DNA of 64,000 bases from Pomphorhynchus laevis (taxonomy: Eukaryota; Acanthocephala; Palaeacanthocephala; Echinorhynchida; Pomphorhynchidae): positions 1 through 64,000 of the forward strand of contig WNNJ02001835.1 in NCBI GenBank assembly GCA_012934845.2, written 5' to 3'. Numbering within the stretch: position 1 is the stretch's first letter; each line of letters begins with the position of its first letter. The position numbers and the translations under genes are program-made. Shown here piece after piece: positions 12,655 through 23,311 of the stretch. The notes beneath the pieces were generated by a model. That model made no database searches and was not told the DNA's origin. It saw nothing but the letters and a program-made list of their open reading frames with translations.

Positions 12655-12900
12655 AGATGGACGTTCCCCCACTGTCAAAGATGCCACTGCTGGGGACATT
12701 GGGGGTCTACATGCAGTAAGGCCCAAACATGTGGGGTATGTGGAACGACTGAGTGTACCCACATGGTCAACAATGAAAAATGTCTGGCACCTCCTCCTGC
12801 ATTAACTGCCGTAAGGATCATCCTGCATGGTTGCGCAAGTGCGCCTCGTTCAAGAAATATCGTCAACGATTTATGAAACCTCCGTCTCACTCCTATGTAG
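12655..12900 (+). pseudogene. ORF1 zinc-knuckle region of LINE family A copy 2
   Basis: Two overlapping frames give three knuckles. One frame reads HCQRCHCWGHWGSTC and then CGVCGTTECTH. The next frame, from about 12785, reads CINCRKDHPAWLRKCASF. The spacings C-x2-C-x4-H-x4-C and C-x2-C-x4-HPAW-x3-C are those of retrotransposon ORF1 nucleic-acid-binding domains. In an intact element this protein binds the element's RNA. Here a frame change divides the array. Confidence 0.75.
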
Positions 12901-13253
12901 AAGCTGCTGCTCCAGTCGGAATGTCGAACAACGACATCCTTACACTTTTGGCGAATCAAAAACGCACAATCATCGCTGAGCTAAAGGCCTTTTTTATCCC
13001 TCTGGTCACTCCTACTGTCACTTAGGCTCCAGTAGACCTAAAGTCAACCCCCCGAACTATGAAGAGGGGGGTTCTGCCAGAATGGTTCCCCCACTTAAGG
13101 TAGGAAAGATTCTAAAAGACTTAAGTGCCTCTTAGGGAAATGAAGATATTGCCTTGGGGGGTCTGGGCTGTGATGGGGCTAATGGCAAGGGGACAACCCT
13201 CTTGCACCTAGTTCTGTCTAGGTTGGCATCCCCCTTCCAACTAATTTAACACA

Positions 13254-14200
13254 ATGGTGAGTAAACCCGAGCCTTTTTCACTGAATATTCTTCAGTAGAA
13301 TTCGGGAGGTGCTTATGCCCTTAGACTTTTATCTGGTAGAGACGCAGATGTTATAGTCCTTCAGGAGACACGGTCTATCCGTCTCCCCCCGGACATTACT
13401 CGACACTTCCCAAAGCACATTTATACCCACTATACTCCGTACATAACCCCATCTCACTCCTCTTCATCTCAAGGACTATTGACCTTAGTTAAATGCTCCC
13501 TAAGATCTTCTCTCCTGTTGAATTACTCTCGTCCAGCCCTGTCTTGTTTGGTAGTTTCACTCGTTAAGAACGGTAAACGTCTCAGTCTAGCCAATGTCTA
13601 CATTCGTCCATGGAAGATTCACAAGAACCGTGAACTCCTGGATGGGATTATTGACGGCGGCTATGACATGATACTAGGAGATTTCAACGACAGAACTGGT
13701 CGTTGGATCAACGCATCGATACGCAGAGCTATGAACGGTTACTTCATTCATAAACCACCGTCCCCTCCTTTCATTGCACATCAACGAATTCAATCCTCGA
13801 TATTTTACTGCTCCACTCGAGGTGGTTGCTTACACCCCTCTGTACGGAGGAGTCGCGTCAACAACCGTCCACCTCTCATGATCTCATTCGTTGGCGGATA
13901 GAGCAGGACACGCTGCTGAGAAGGAGGTTTTACTTTGATCCAATCAGAGTAACCTTCTTTCAGGCGGCTATCCAACGCTTCCCCCGGATAGGAAATGAGA
14001 GTCTAACCGAATTCAATACCTACCTCTTTTCGCAAGCTACCGGGATTCTTTCGACTACCTATAAAGGTCGCATTTTTAATCCCACTCCAACAAAACTCAA
14101 GGTCCTAGCCAAATTACTAAACCTCCCTAATCTCTCTGCTTCCGCCAGACAAACTATCTCGACTGGATACTGGAGCACTAGGTATAGGTTCCTCTGAGTA
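13254..14200 (+). pseudogene. ORF2 endonuclease domain of LINE family A copy 2
   Basis: From the ATG at 13254 the frames encode the endonuclease. They give PFSLNIL at the start, DADVIVLQETRSIRLP at about 13345, KIHKNRELLDGIIDGGYDM and LGDFNDRTGRWINASI at about 13620-13720, and the HDLIRW segment at about 13880. The family cuts target DNA with this domain, and the exposed 3' end then primes reverse transcription. The catalytic-type E and D residues in LQET and GDFN are present. At least a stop near 13300 and a frame change near 13880 interrupt it. Confidence 0.75.
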
Positions 14201-14498
14201 AGGATAAGGCGAGTATTGCCCGTCTTAAGCCGGTTCAGTCTTCCTTTTGGAAGGTATTCAAGAAGGAGAAGTTTGTATGTTGGAAGGATAGAGCATTGGG
14301 TTGGATAGGAGAGATATCCCTTGATAAAGTTTTGGAGGAGTCACTTGCCCATCACAATTATGGAGCCACTCAATCACCTCAACCAATCCCGCCCTGGGGT
14401 GACTAAAGGAGTAGGGATTTATCGGTGAATGATATTCTCGACTCCTGGGGTCCACTTCAGGGCACATCCAAATTCGTCGCTCTACTTTCCTCTCGGGT

Positions 14499-15614
14499 AT
14501 GTCTGTTTCTGACTGCCAATCAGAGAAGAAAGGTGGCCGCACAATGCTATTTGCTTCCCCTTCCGATGTAGCAGGCATCAATATCAGTAAACGCGTTTTT
14601 ATCCCTAAGGTTAAATATTGCTCTTATCCTAAAGATTTGCGTCCCATCTCGATACAAAATGCCCTCGTGTCGATTTACAAGAAAGCGCTTGCGCGTAAAA
14701 TCCGCGACCATATGTTAAGGCGTAATGTTATCACTCCTGGTTTTCATGGGTACGTCAAAGGTCGCTCGGTCCATTCAGCAGTAGGTGAGGTGGAGCAGTT
14801 TTGTCGGGAAAATAGCCATCGTCTGGTAGTGGCCGTTTTCCTGGACTTCTCTGCTGCATTTGACCGCATCTCCATTCCCTTCGTGATCTCTTCTCTCAGG
14901 TCCCTCGGGTTGCCTGCGAGAATAGTGAACAGGGTGGAGATACTGCTGTACACCAAGCGTTTTTATTATGAAGACGACCCTGATGCGCGTCAGTTCTACT
15001 CTATTACGGGCGTGCCTCAAGGCTCCCCTCTTTCTCCCATCTTATATCTTGCTGCTTCCATTAATCTGTTCAAAATTTTTAAATGCGAACAGCGTATTGT
15101 GGTGTACGCTGATGACACCACAGCCCTGTTCACTGGACGCAGGTGCAAGGACGTAGTCTCTAACATCAGCCGATTCTTTTTAAGATTAAAAGACCAGCTT
15201 CCACCTTCCAATCTTATTTTAAACTCCGCCAAATCGCAGGCGGTTTTCTTTCATGGCACCTGTGCTACAAAGCAAAAACTTAAGAGATTGGCACTCTCTG
15301 CCCTCTCCTCCATATTTGCCCATGAACCACTCCCAGTCTTCACGAGTCGAGTAAAATACCTGGGGTTCATCGTTACGGTGAACTGGTCGGCGAAAGTTGA
15401 CTTGGATAGACTTAAAGGTATCCTTAGGCGAGCTAGATGGGCCCTGAAACGGGCTCAAGACCTGTCATTGAAATGGAAAACCCAGGTGCGTCTCTGTGGC
15501 ACTCGCGCTATCTCGGGATTAGTCTTATTTTCAAGAGGACGTCCCCCAGAGCAAAGGCTACGGTTTATTAAGCTCCTCGTTTCTCGTTTACCCAGCATAG
15601 TTCGCCTCGATTGA
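14499..15614 (+). CDS. Reverse transcriptase part of LINE family A ORF2
   Basis: A 371-codon open stretch covers the whole RT core. RPISIQNALVSIYKKALARKI is the early palm region. VFLDFSAAFDRISIPF is motif A with its catalytic D. GVPQGSPLSPILYLAASI is motif B. VVYADDTTALFTGRRC is motif C with the DD pair. RVKYLGFIVTVNW follows as the late palm block, with a thumb-like region to RLPSIVRLD. All expected catalytic aspartates are present. The open frame is only part of ORF2: the real start is near 13254, and the first codons here are an artefact of interruptions upstream. Copy 3 reads about 45 residues further before its stop, so this copy is shortened at its C-terminus. Confidence 0.8.
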   Translation: MSVSDCQSEKKGGRTMLFASPSDVAGINISKRVFIPKVKYCSYPKDLRPISIQNALVSIYKKALARKIRDHMLRRNVITPGFHGYVKGRSVHSAVGEVEQFCRENSHRLVVAVFLDFSAAFDRISIPFVISSLRSLGLPARIVNRVEILLYTKRFYYEDDPDARQFYSITGVPQGSPLSPILYLAASINLFKIFKCEQRIVVYADDTTALFTGRRCKDVVSNISRFFLRLKDQLPPSNLILNSAKSQAVFFHGTCATKQKLKRLALSALSSIFAHEPLPVFTSRVKYLGFIVTVNWSAKVDLDRLKGILRRARWALKRAQDLSLKWKTQVRLCGTRAISGLVLFSRGRPPEQRLRFIKLLVSRLPSIVRLD

Positions 15615-15623
15615 ATTATATTT

Positions 15624-15637
15624 TATATACCAACCAT
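15624..15637 (+). repeat. 14-bp target-site duplication, right
   Basis: TATATACCAACCAT, identical to 11995-12008. Confidence 0.85.
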
Positions 15638-15639
15638 AT

Positions 15640-18600
15640 TCAGCATATACTACCATATTACACTATATTCAGCATATACCACCAACCTATAGCATTAGCA
15701 CATACCACCAGATGTAGAGAAATCGACTCCTCTAAAACTATGTCGAGGCCCAGGTATCAAATCAATAGACCATTATGTTTCCAACTGATAATTATTAAGT
15801 AATATGCATCAACAATGAACATGATATTACAAAATCAAACTCGCACATTGGGCTGAACACCACCTGCAAGGAAATAATGATCATATTAACATAATATATG
15901 TCCGACATAATCGTGACTATTTGAAAACAGTATTATCCATCTATTGGGAAGATTACTTAAGATAAATTAGATAAAAAACATTACCGCATCATTCTCGGAT
16001 AAAGGCTGATGTAGGATAATTAATTTAGATAAAATTCGAGGTTTGTTGTCCTGATTTTGATCTTAATGATCAGTATAATTCATGATGCTTGTAGCATTTA
16101 TTCACCGCTGTATTTATTTTCGTAACCTGTCTCTTTTCTGACTAGACATTCTTTATTTTATCTAGATATTCTGAATTGTATTATATTTAAACTTGTATAC
16201 CTCTCTCAATTCAAAAGTGGTTAATTTTTGTTTCAGCTCATGCTATATTCTTTGTAGGTTCATAACCTCGATTTCGATGTGTAGAAACACTAGAATATTA
16301 CATGTTTTGCATCATTTCCCTCTGTATCATATTTTACAAGAGAAAAGATAACCCATAAAACAAAAATATATCAATTTAAACAAAATGTATGTATATTTTT
16401 TAAATTTAATTTATTATAGCGCTATAACAGTGTTCTGACATATAATGGTATCTATAATTGCATTTATTAACTTTATAATTTATTAAATTTCAATTGTACC
16501 GTTCCCACTTCCTTTGATCAGGTAAATCGAATGTCTATTTGCCTATTTACCTTGATCAGGTAAACCGAATGTCAATTTATTGGCAAACCGCTATTCTTTT
16601 ACATCACTATTTTTATTACCAATATTCTATTAACCTTTTTCTTCTCTCAAATTAATTATATATTTATCTATTTTTTAAATATAATATAAAAATTGCAACC
16701 ACAAAATCACTTTGCTTGAATTAAAGAGTACCCTTTCATTTAACAGTGAAATATTCAAAAAATACCCGTTTGATGTTCATTACACGATAATTCTTAATAT
16801 ATATATATATATATATGATCAATGCTAGTCGATAAGTTTTCGGATTCTTTCTAGTTGTACTTTGATTTAAATTTATTCTCTTATTTTATATAGTTTACAA
16901 ATTTTCACTTTAACATAAATCGTTCTTGTCTAATTAATTTAATATTTCAAGGCGATTTGCAGAAAATGGAAACATCAAGTCGAGATATCTGCTTTTCATC
17001 TTTTATAGAATCATATGCAACGAAAATTACCAGTTCTGCGTTCTATCCGTTCCCTTGTAATACAAGAAATAAGAGCAATTTTATTATAAAACTTTCAGTC
17101 AGTTATCGATTTGTTCTTTTAAATAATAAAACCGTTGAAAATTCCATAGTGAATAAAATAGCAAAATTTATTCACAACATCGTAAAACGACGAGTTTGAT
17201 AAGTATTCTTCAATTAGTTAAAATGATTTGATACTTCATAAATCACTGTCATTGTTTAACCAAGCTTATCATTCGAGTGAGTCATTCCGCTTTGCAATCT
17301 AAACCACAACATTTACTCAAATGAATATTAGCGAAAATCACTGAATACGTTAACAGCTCCCGAAACAAATTCAAGCATTTATTCCTAAATATATACCCTG
17401 TTCTCTTGAATTGGATCCTGCTTGGACAATTCATCAATTAAAAAATCTTGCTGTATCGAAACAAGATTATCATGAAAGCGAATTGTTATTTTGAATGGAC
17501 TTGCCTTGACATGTGATCTCGAAGATGCTTATTATGTTTCCTGATAGTGGAAACGAGCAACTTGGTTCATTTTACTGACGATGTCTTCCAATTATTATTA
17601 GCTTATCTGATAATATATTAATACATGAACAAATATCATAATAATATCATAATACATAATAATATCTTAATACATAATAATATCTTAATACATAATAATA
17701 TCTTAAAGCATGAACTAAATCATTATCTTGCAAAATCATATTATCGCCACTCCTAACATAAATGCTACCATACTTTAAAATTAAAAATCAAAAAGTAGAT
17801 TTTAATGAATTTTATCCATTTTCATTATGTAAACCTGAATATGGTGTCATCTAAATATCGTCACTCTATAAAAATAAGAAAGTATGATTGGTTCCTTTAA
17901 ATTTTTGTTTATTTTGCAATTATTTTTTAATATCAAGTGATTGGTATCTATTTTCAAAACGAAAATGTCGGTTAAAGTATATTGCAATAACAAATGCACT
18001 ATATCGCTTTAATACCTGAAAAGAAAGGAAGCAGAAACCCGAAAGTATGCTAATTACTCAAAGATTTAAGTAAATCAGATTTAATAAATCAGTAAATGTT
18101 AGCTGTAATCAGTAAATATTGCAATTTAATATTTAATTATGAAAATTAAATATTAAACATTAATATTTAATGTTTAATTGAATATAAATTAAACATAAAA
18201 CATTAATGTTTAATTAATAAATGTAAATAAACAACACTTTCAGCCATGTAGAAATTTAATTGATTGAAATTAAAATTTAATTGATTGTTTGATGTTGTAA
18301 AATGACAATTTATCTTAAACGATCGGTCGATTTCAAGAGTGTAATATTATTAGCTTCACAAAATTTAAAAAATCGAATTAAATTGATTACAATAGCAAAA
18401 TGACCTTATATTCAAAGCTTTTAATTATTATTTTAAAATTCCAAATCCTTGAATTGGAGAATAAACTGGTTTCTCTAAATTATATTGTATTTTAAGGTCA
18501 CACCCACAAATGAAAATTGGAAATATTTTCAATATTATGACAGAACAAATATGTCATAATCAGAGAACTAAGAACTTAGCTATCTAAATAACAATTAACT

Positions 18601-19290
18601 TATTTTAATTAAATATTCCTTTTTTTTCAAAACCGTGTCTTATTTTATACAAAAATACAATGATTTTTCAAAAATCTCATCAGTTGATAGACTCTGATTT
18701 TGTTCTGTCAAAATATTAAAAATATTTCCAATTTTCATTTGCTCTGTATGGCCTTTCAATTCAATAAAATTAAGAAAAAAATAGCAGGTCTCATTACAAT
18801 TTAAGGCTTTAAAATAAAAATATGTGAAGCATCTTAAATTTACAGCAATTGATGAAATTTTTGAAATTTTTGAAATTTTCAAACATGGTTCTAAAGAAGA
18901 TATCTACTATAAGATATCTAAATATATGGGGAATTACAATTAAATATTTCTGATGATGACAGATTTGTTTCTTCTTTGCAATTTCTTTAGTGTTTAGAAT
19001 TAAGCAAACTATGCAGTAGCAATTTTTTTACAGTACATTATTAACTTTGCTTCAATAGAATTGGTTTTTGAGTCTAATTGAAATTACAAACCATCTAGAT
19101 ACACATCTTAACCAGTAGAAAATTTCTTCTAGACTTAAAAAGTAACATTTCATCTTGAATATTTTGATATATTAAGCTTCGTTATGTCGAATTTATTGTA
19201 ATCACAGTTGACGACCTTAAACGCACCTTAATTGAGACTTTATTTTAAATTCGAAAATGTTTCTTGATTTAAATCTTTGCGTTTATTTTT
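15640..19290. other. No gene recognised; minor repeats
   Basis: AT-rich and gene-poor. A segment at about 15930-15985 (CATCTATTGGGAAGATTACTTA) resembles 8205-8270, so the same older repeat lies on both sides of the two divergent LINEs. A (TA)n run lies at 16797-16816. Around 16505-16575 a GATCAGGTAAA-CGAATGTC motif occurs twice. An 80-codon open frame at 16957-17199 has no recognisable domain. Confidence 0.55.
17643..17708 (+). repeat. 18-bp tandem repeat
   Basis: About 3.7 copies of AATATCTTAATACATAAT with a period of 18 bp. Confidence 0.85.
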
Positions 19291-19299
19291 TTAATAATT

Positions 19300-19480
19300 A
19301 TTGGAGCTAGATCAAAGGAAAGAAGAAATTATTTTCGATATTTCTATAACTACTTCTGTTAGCATCTTCAGAAAATTAATAATTTGTAATTATGTAATTT
19401 TATGAAGATGCTAACAGAAATTAGCGAAATATCAAAAATAATTTCTTCTTTCCTTTTATCCAAATAATTATTTATCAATA
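19300..19480. mobile_element. MITE family M, palindromic copy
   Basis: The left arm (TTGGAGCTAGATCAAAGGAA, then TCTGTTAGCATCTTCAGAAA) and right arm (ATGAAGATGCTAACAGAAAT, then TTTCTTCTTTCCTTTTATCC) are inverted repeats of about 75 bp around a short AT-rich centre. No coding frame. The right arm is also the beginning of the first 364-bp tandem unit. Confidence 0.8.
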
Positions 19481-20560
19481 ATGAAGCAATATCAACTATT
19501 TAAAAACTTTGTGAAGTTGTTTTTTTGTAATACTAGCTGTCATATACTTGTTAGAACCATCAGCGAGGGTACGTGTCCATAAACATGTGTATTGAATTTT
19601 TCAATAAGATCGGTATCTAAAGAGACAAAGATTTTACTGACGTTATATTTTGTTAAAATAAACATATTTGGCCATTACATAATGACTTTTGCGTATAAAA
19701 CCTCCAAGTCATGAAGTTATCCATCTCAGTTCACAGCACCAATTTTAATCCGCGAAATATGCGCAACTCTTTCGCAAACAGTAGTTAGCGAAATATCAAA
19801 AATAATTTCTTCTTTCCTTTTATCCAAATAATTATTTATCAATAATGAAGCAATATCAACTATTTAAAAACTTTGTGAAGTTGTTTTTTTGTAATACTAG
19901 CTGTCATATACTTGTTAGAACCATCAGCGAGGGTACGTGTCCATAAACATGTGTATTGAATTTTTCAATTAGATCGGTATCTAAAGAGACAAAGATTTTA
20001 CTGACGTTATATTTTGTTAAAATAAACATATTTGGCCATTACATAATGACTTTTGCGTATAAAACCTCCAAGTCATGAAGTTATCCATCTCAGTTCACAG
20101 CACCAATTTTAATCCGCGAAATATGCGCAACTCTTTCGCAAACAGTAGTTAGCGAAATATCAAAAATAATTTCTTCTTTCCTTTTATCCAAATAATTATT
20201 TATCAATAATGAAGCAATATCAACTATTTAAAAACTTTGTGAAGTTGTTTTTTTGTAATACTAGCTGTCATATACTTGTTAGAACCATCAGCGAGGGTAC
20301 GTGTCCATAAACATGTGTATTGAATTTTTCAATTAGATCGGTATCTATAGAGACAAAGATTTTACTGACGTTATATTTTGTTAAAATAAACATATTTGGC
20401 CATTACATAATGACTTTTGCGTATAAAACCTCCAAGTCATGAAGTTATCCATCTCAGTTCACAGCACCAATTTTAATCCGCGAAATATGCGCAACTCTTT
20501 CGCAAACAGTAGTTAGCGAAATATCAAAAATAATTTATTCTTTCCTTTTATCCAGCTCCA
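19419..20560. repeat. Tandem array of 364-bp units (3 copies plus a partial)
   Basis: Units start at about 19419, 19783 and 20147 with a partial copy from about 20511. Landmarks such as GAAGCAATATCAACTATT recur at 19483, 19847 and 20211, exactly 364 bp apart, and the copies are almost identical, so the amplification is recent. Each unit is a family M end plus about 250 bp of other DNA. A 9-bp word, GCGAAATAT, occurs twice at each unit boundary and could have driven slippage or unequal exchange. No open frame spans a unit. Confidence 0.9.
19694..19731 (+). promoter_or_regulatory. TATA box plus initiator-like site, unit 1
   Basis: TATAAAA at 19694-19700 is followed by TCAGTT at 19726-19731, whose A lies 34 bp from the first T of the TATA box. 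This is near the spacing of an arthropod-type core promoter. The same pair recurs in unit 2 (TATAAAA at 20058) and unit 3 (20422). It is sequence resemblance only. Confidence 0.35.
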
Positions 20561-21424
20561 ATATTTTATTATTTTATTTGAAAAAGAAATAATTTTTTTA
20601 TATTTCTAGCAATTGTTAAATTACTCTTAAGGCGGTAATTTGAAACATATTCAATCAACTAGCTCAGCAATTCTAGTATTTCATTTAAATTATTTATATT
20701 AAATCAGTTAATTTTGTAAATTACCTTTGACTATAAATATTTTAAATTAATATTTAAAAGTTACCAAATTATATTCTGTAAAATATATTTTTATTATTCA
20801 TTGTTTAATTTCTAAATTATCTAAGTTGTAAAAATGAATAATTTTATTAATAATATATTTGAAATTATTTTTAAACTAAATAAATTTAGATATTTTAATT
20901 TTTAATTTATAGAGAATTTATGATCAGCACTAATTCTTTCATAAATTCAATCAATTTACAATTTGATTACGCAAATAGTTAGAATACTATAAATATTCCG
21001 AGCTGTTCTTGTATAATAATATTACGTTCGGTTATTAAGTATATGAAGATAATTTATTAATTTGGTTAAATATTTCTACAAATGTAATTAATACTGATAA
21101 TTCTGAAAAGTTAAATTACAAAAGTTTATATTAACATAATCTTATAATTAAGATTATGAGTATATAATATAAGATTATATCATGTAAGAATTTATCATAT
21201 AAGATTATTTTATATAAGATATAATATAATAATTAATATAAATGATAAATATAATATATAATTAATATTAATATAATATATTACATGAAATAATATAAGA
21301 TTATATTATTATTCAACAAAAATACATTAAAACATCTTACTAACAATATTGTGTTATTGTAACAATATTTCCAAAACAAAAATTGTCTAAATAGATCTTG
21401 TTAAGTTTCAAAACACAGTGAAGG
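20561..21424. other. AT-rich 3' flank of the convertase gene
   Basis: Strongly AT-rich DNA with many short palindromic ATATAATATAAG words. It includes the presumed 3' untranslated region of the minus-strand convertase gene next to 21425. I see no clear canonical polyadenylation signal within the first 150 bp downstream of the stop. Confidence 0.5.
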
Positions 21425-23311
21425 TTAGCGACCGTGAAATATCATCACCCACTGTGTGAGATATGCGTTGGTTTGTGCTTTATTATATATTTCCATTGAC
21501 CATTCTCCCACTGGATTTTCATTCCAGAAATGCACCGACATAAACGGCCATCTATAAAATCCGGATGTAGATGCATCTGCCTTTCGAAAGTGTAAAATAG
21601 TGGATTTTGTATTTGCTGGAGATGTAATAACGATCTGCAAATCGCCTCTTCTTTTACTATCCAAGGTAAGCAATATTTCAACGTGTTCGAGCTTAGAAAT
21701 TGATGATGCACATGCGTTTGTCATTAACTTTCCTTTCAATACATTACGCGGTGGTATAGAATGATGATCGTTTTGAATAACATGAACAGCACATGATATT
21801 CTTTCAGGAACATTTTCCCATAATTTAGCCTTTCTTACCATTAGGTCAGCATTTATCAAACCGAAACCAAAATATTCGCTAAATGCATAACCAGCGGCGT
21901 TAGTTTGCCATTCTCCGTGTAGTCCATTATTAGAAGAACTCTCGACAATAATGTGTTGTACATCTCTCCAAGTAAGTTTAGGATTTGCTTCCAATGCAAG
22001 CGCAATTATACCCGCCATTATTGGCGCGGACGCACTTGTTCCCGAATGCGTATTCGTACATCCTCCGTAGATATCAGTTGTTGATACGGCACGTTCATTG
22101 AGCACTTGATAACCACTGCTATAAGTCGACGATAGCACGGATGAGCATAATTCTACGTATGGCGGTATGATACCTTTTTCACTTGTACTGCTTACAGTAA
22201 TGGTATAAGGTGATGATGTATATCCGTCACAATTACAATCGTCACTATCACGACCTCCATTGCCAGCTGCCCATACGTAAATTGATCCAAGACCATTACG
22301 TCCTTCCATAATTGCCTTTTCTAAAGAAGCAAGTCCTCTTTTACCCGGGCCATCTAATTTTTGGCCGTTATCTCGTGGACCCCAACTAGCACTGTATATG
22401 TCAATATAATCATGTCTGAAAGAAATTGCTGCAGCCTCAGAGCTATCAACTACACGCCCGTCAAGTATTCTAATCCCTCCTATTTGACTATTGAAAGCAA
22501 CACCGACAATGCAGTTGCTATTGTTAGCTTCGGCGGCTATCTGACCAGCACATCGTGTACCATGCCGATTAACGTTGTTCCATGTAACAGACGGCATTGG
22601 ATCGAAATCATTGTCATTTATGTCAAAACTGGCTTTCGAGTCGTAATTGCGGATCAAATCTACATGATTATAGTCAATACCGTCATCAATAACTGCTATA
22701 TGCACACCTTTTCCTGAATAACCTTGAAGCCACGCCCCGTATATATTCATTCTTCTGGCTTGCTCGAATTTTGGATTCAGATACCACATTTTGGGCCAAA
22801 ATGGATCATTAAATATACTATCAATAAATTCACCGTTTAATTCTCTGTTATCGCTTTGAGACATTAGCCTTGAGTAGTTAACAGATGGAAAAGTTTTATT
22901 TTCGGATGATAATTTAATATCATATTCATTCGTGTCGATAGTAGCAAATGTTGAACTGTTGTTTTCAGTTATTTCGTCTTCTCGACTGAGGTATTCCGAA
23001 CCCCAATCTATTTGAATATTGGTGAGAAGAGGGCTAGATCTAATCCAATCCACTGTAGCCATAAACAATGGACTTACTTTGTCGTCCAGATTATTCGGCA
23101 CGTCTATCAATACGGGACTACATGTTCTATCTTTGAAAAATTCACTTACACGAACAGATTTACCAAACTCTTTCTTTAGCAAATTTAAAAGTGATTTGCA
23201 TTCAACGGACGAACTGCCAAAGTTTTCAGTTAGTACATCAGCTACCAATCTAATGCAGTTTATAAAACTCAAATTTATTAACAATAAAAACAAGCCGGTG
23301 ATCTGGTTCAT
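21425..23311 (-). CDS. Proprotein convertase (furin/PC family subtilisin-like protease)
   Basis: Secreted subtilisin-like endoprotease of the kexin/furin type, which cuts precursor proteins after basic residues in the secretory pathway. The 628-residue protein begins MNQITGLFLLLINLSF, a signal peptide. The frame stays open 15 bases further upstream but has no ATG there, so I use the ATG ending at 23311. Next come a divergent prodomain (about 25-155), the S8 domain (about 165-485) and the P domain (about 490-628, with RRGDLQIVITSP, and ending in WVMIFHGR). Catalytic D209 (AVIDDGID), H250 (RHGTRCAG), oxyanion N351 (AAGNGG) and S426 (SGTSASAP) are all present. N351 separates it from PC2, which has D there. 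No transmembrane or Cys-rich tail follows the P domain. No R-x-K/R-R site precedes the catalytic domain. The gene is uninterrupted, and a possible splice acceptor (TTTTGTATTTTAG) lies about 20 bp upstream of the ATG. Confidence 0.93.
   Translation of the reverse strand: MNQITGLFLLLINLSFINCIRLVADVLTENFGSSSVECKSLLNLLKKEFGKSVRVSEFFKDRTCSPVLIDVPNNLDDKVSPLFMATVDWIRSSPLLTNIQIDWGSEYLSREDEITENNSSTFATIDTNEYDIKLSSENKTFPSVNYSRLMSQSDNRELNGEFIDSIFNDPFWPKMWYLNPKFEQARRMNIYGAWLQGYSGKGVHIAVIDDGIDYNHVDLIRNYDSKASFDINDNDFDPMPSVTWNNVNRHGTRCAGQIAAEANNSNCIVGVAFNSQIGGIRILDGRVVDSSEAAAISFRHDYIDIYSASWGPRDNGQKLDGPGKRGLASLEKAIMEGRNGLGSIYVWAAGNGGRDSDDCNCDGYTSSPYTITVSSTSEKGIIPPYVELCSSVLSSTYSSGYQVLNERAVSTTDIYGGCTNTHSGTSASAPIMAGIIALALEANPKLTWRDVQHIIVESSSNNGLHGEWQTNAAGYAFSEYFGFGLINADLMVRKAKLWENVPERISCAVHVIQNDHHSIPPRNVLKGKLMTNACASSISKLEHVEILLTLDSKRRGDLQIVITSPANTKSTILHFRKADASTSGFYRWPFMSVHFWNENPVGEWSMEIYNKAQTNAYLTQWVMIFHGR

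Larger units (their letters stand above)
12009..15623 (+). mobile_element. LINE family A, copy 2 (youngest-looking)
   Basis: A two-ORF non-LTR retrotransposon between exact 14-bp repeats. ORF1 (about 12040-13024, frame-shifted) ends in three CCHC-type zinc knuckles. ORF2 starts near 13254 and carries an endonuclease (NILQ, VIVLQETRSI, GDFNDRTGRWIN) and then RT (FLDFSAAFDRI, GVPQGSPLSPILY, VVYADDTTA). The RT part is open for 371 codons. A triple-knuckle ORF1, an endonuclease-first ORF2 and 12-14-bp duplications fit the I/R1/jockey group; I cannot settle the clade. Compared with copy 3 it stops just after RLPSIVRLD and lacks the GC-rich 3' extension seen at 35.54-35.63 kb. Only a few interruptions are visible in the earlier coding parts. 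Confidence 0.85.

Noticed and set aside
14744-15232. Minus-strand frames inside the RT of LINE copy 2
   Set aside because: Shadows of the plus-strand reverse transcriptase.
22361-22717. 118-codon plus-strand frame, and another at 23019-23333
   Set aside because: Both are antisense shadows of the well-supported convertase gene.
21425-23311. Assigning the convertase to PC2
   Set aside because: Overall similarity is fair, but the oxyanion residue is Asn (AAGNGG), whereas PC2 has Asp there, so only the general furin/PC family is claimed.
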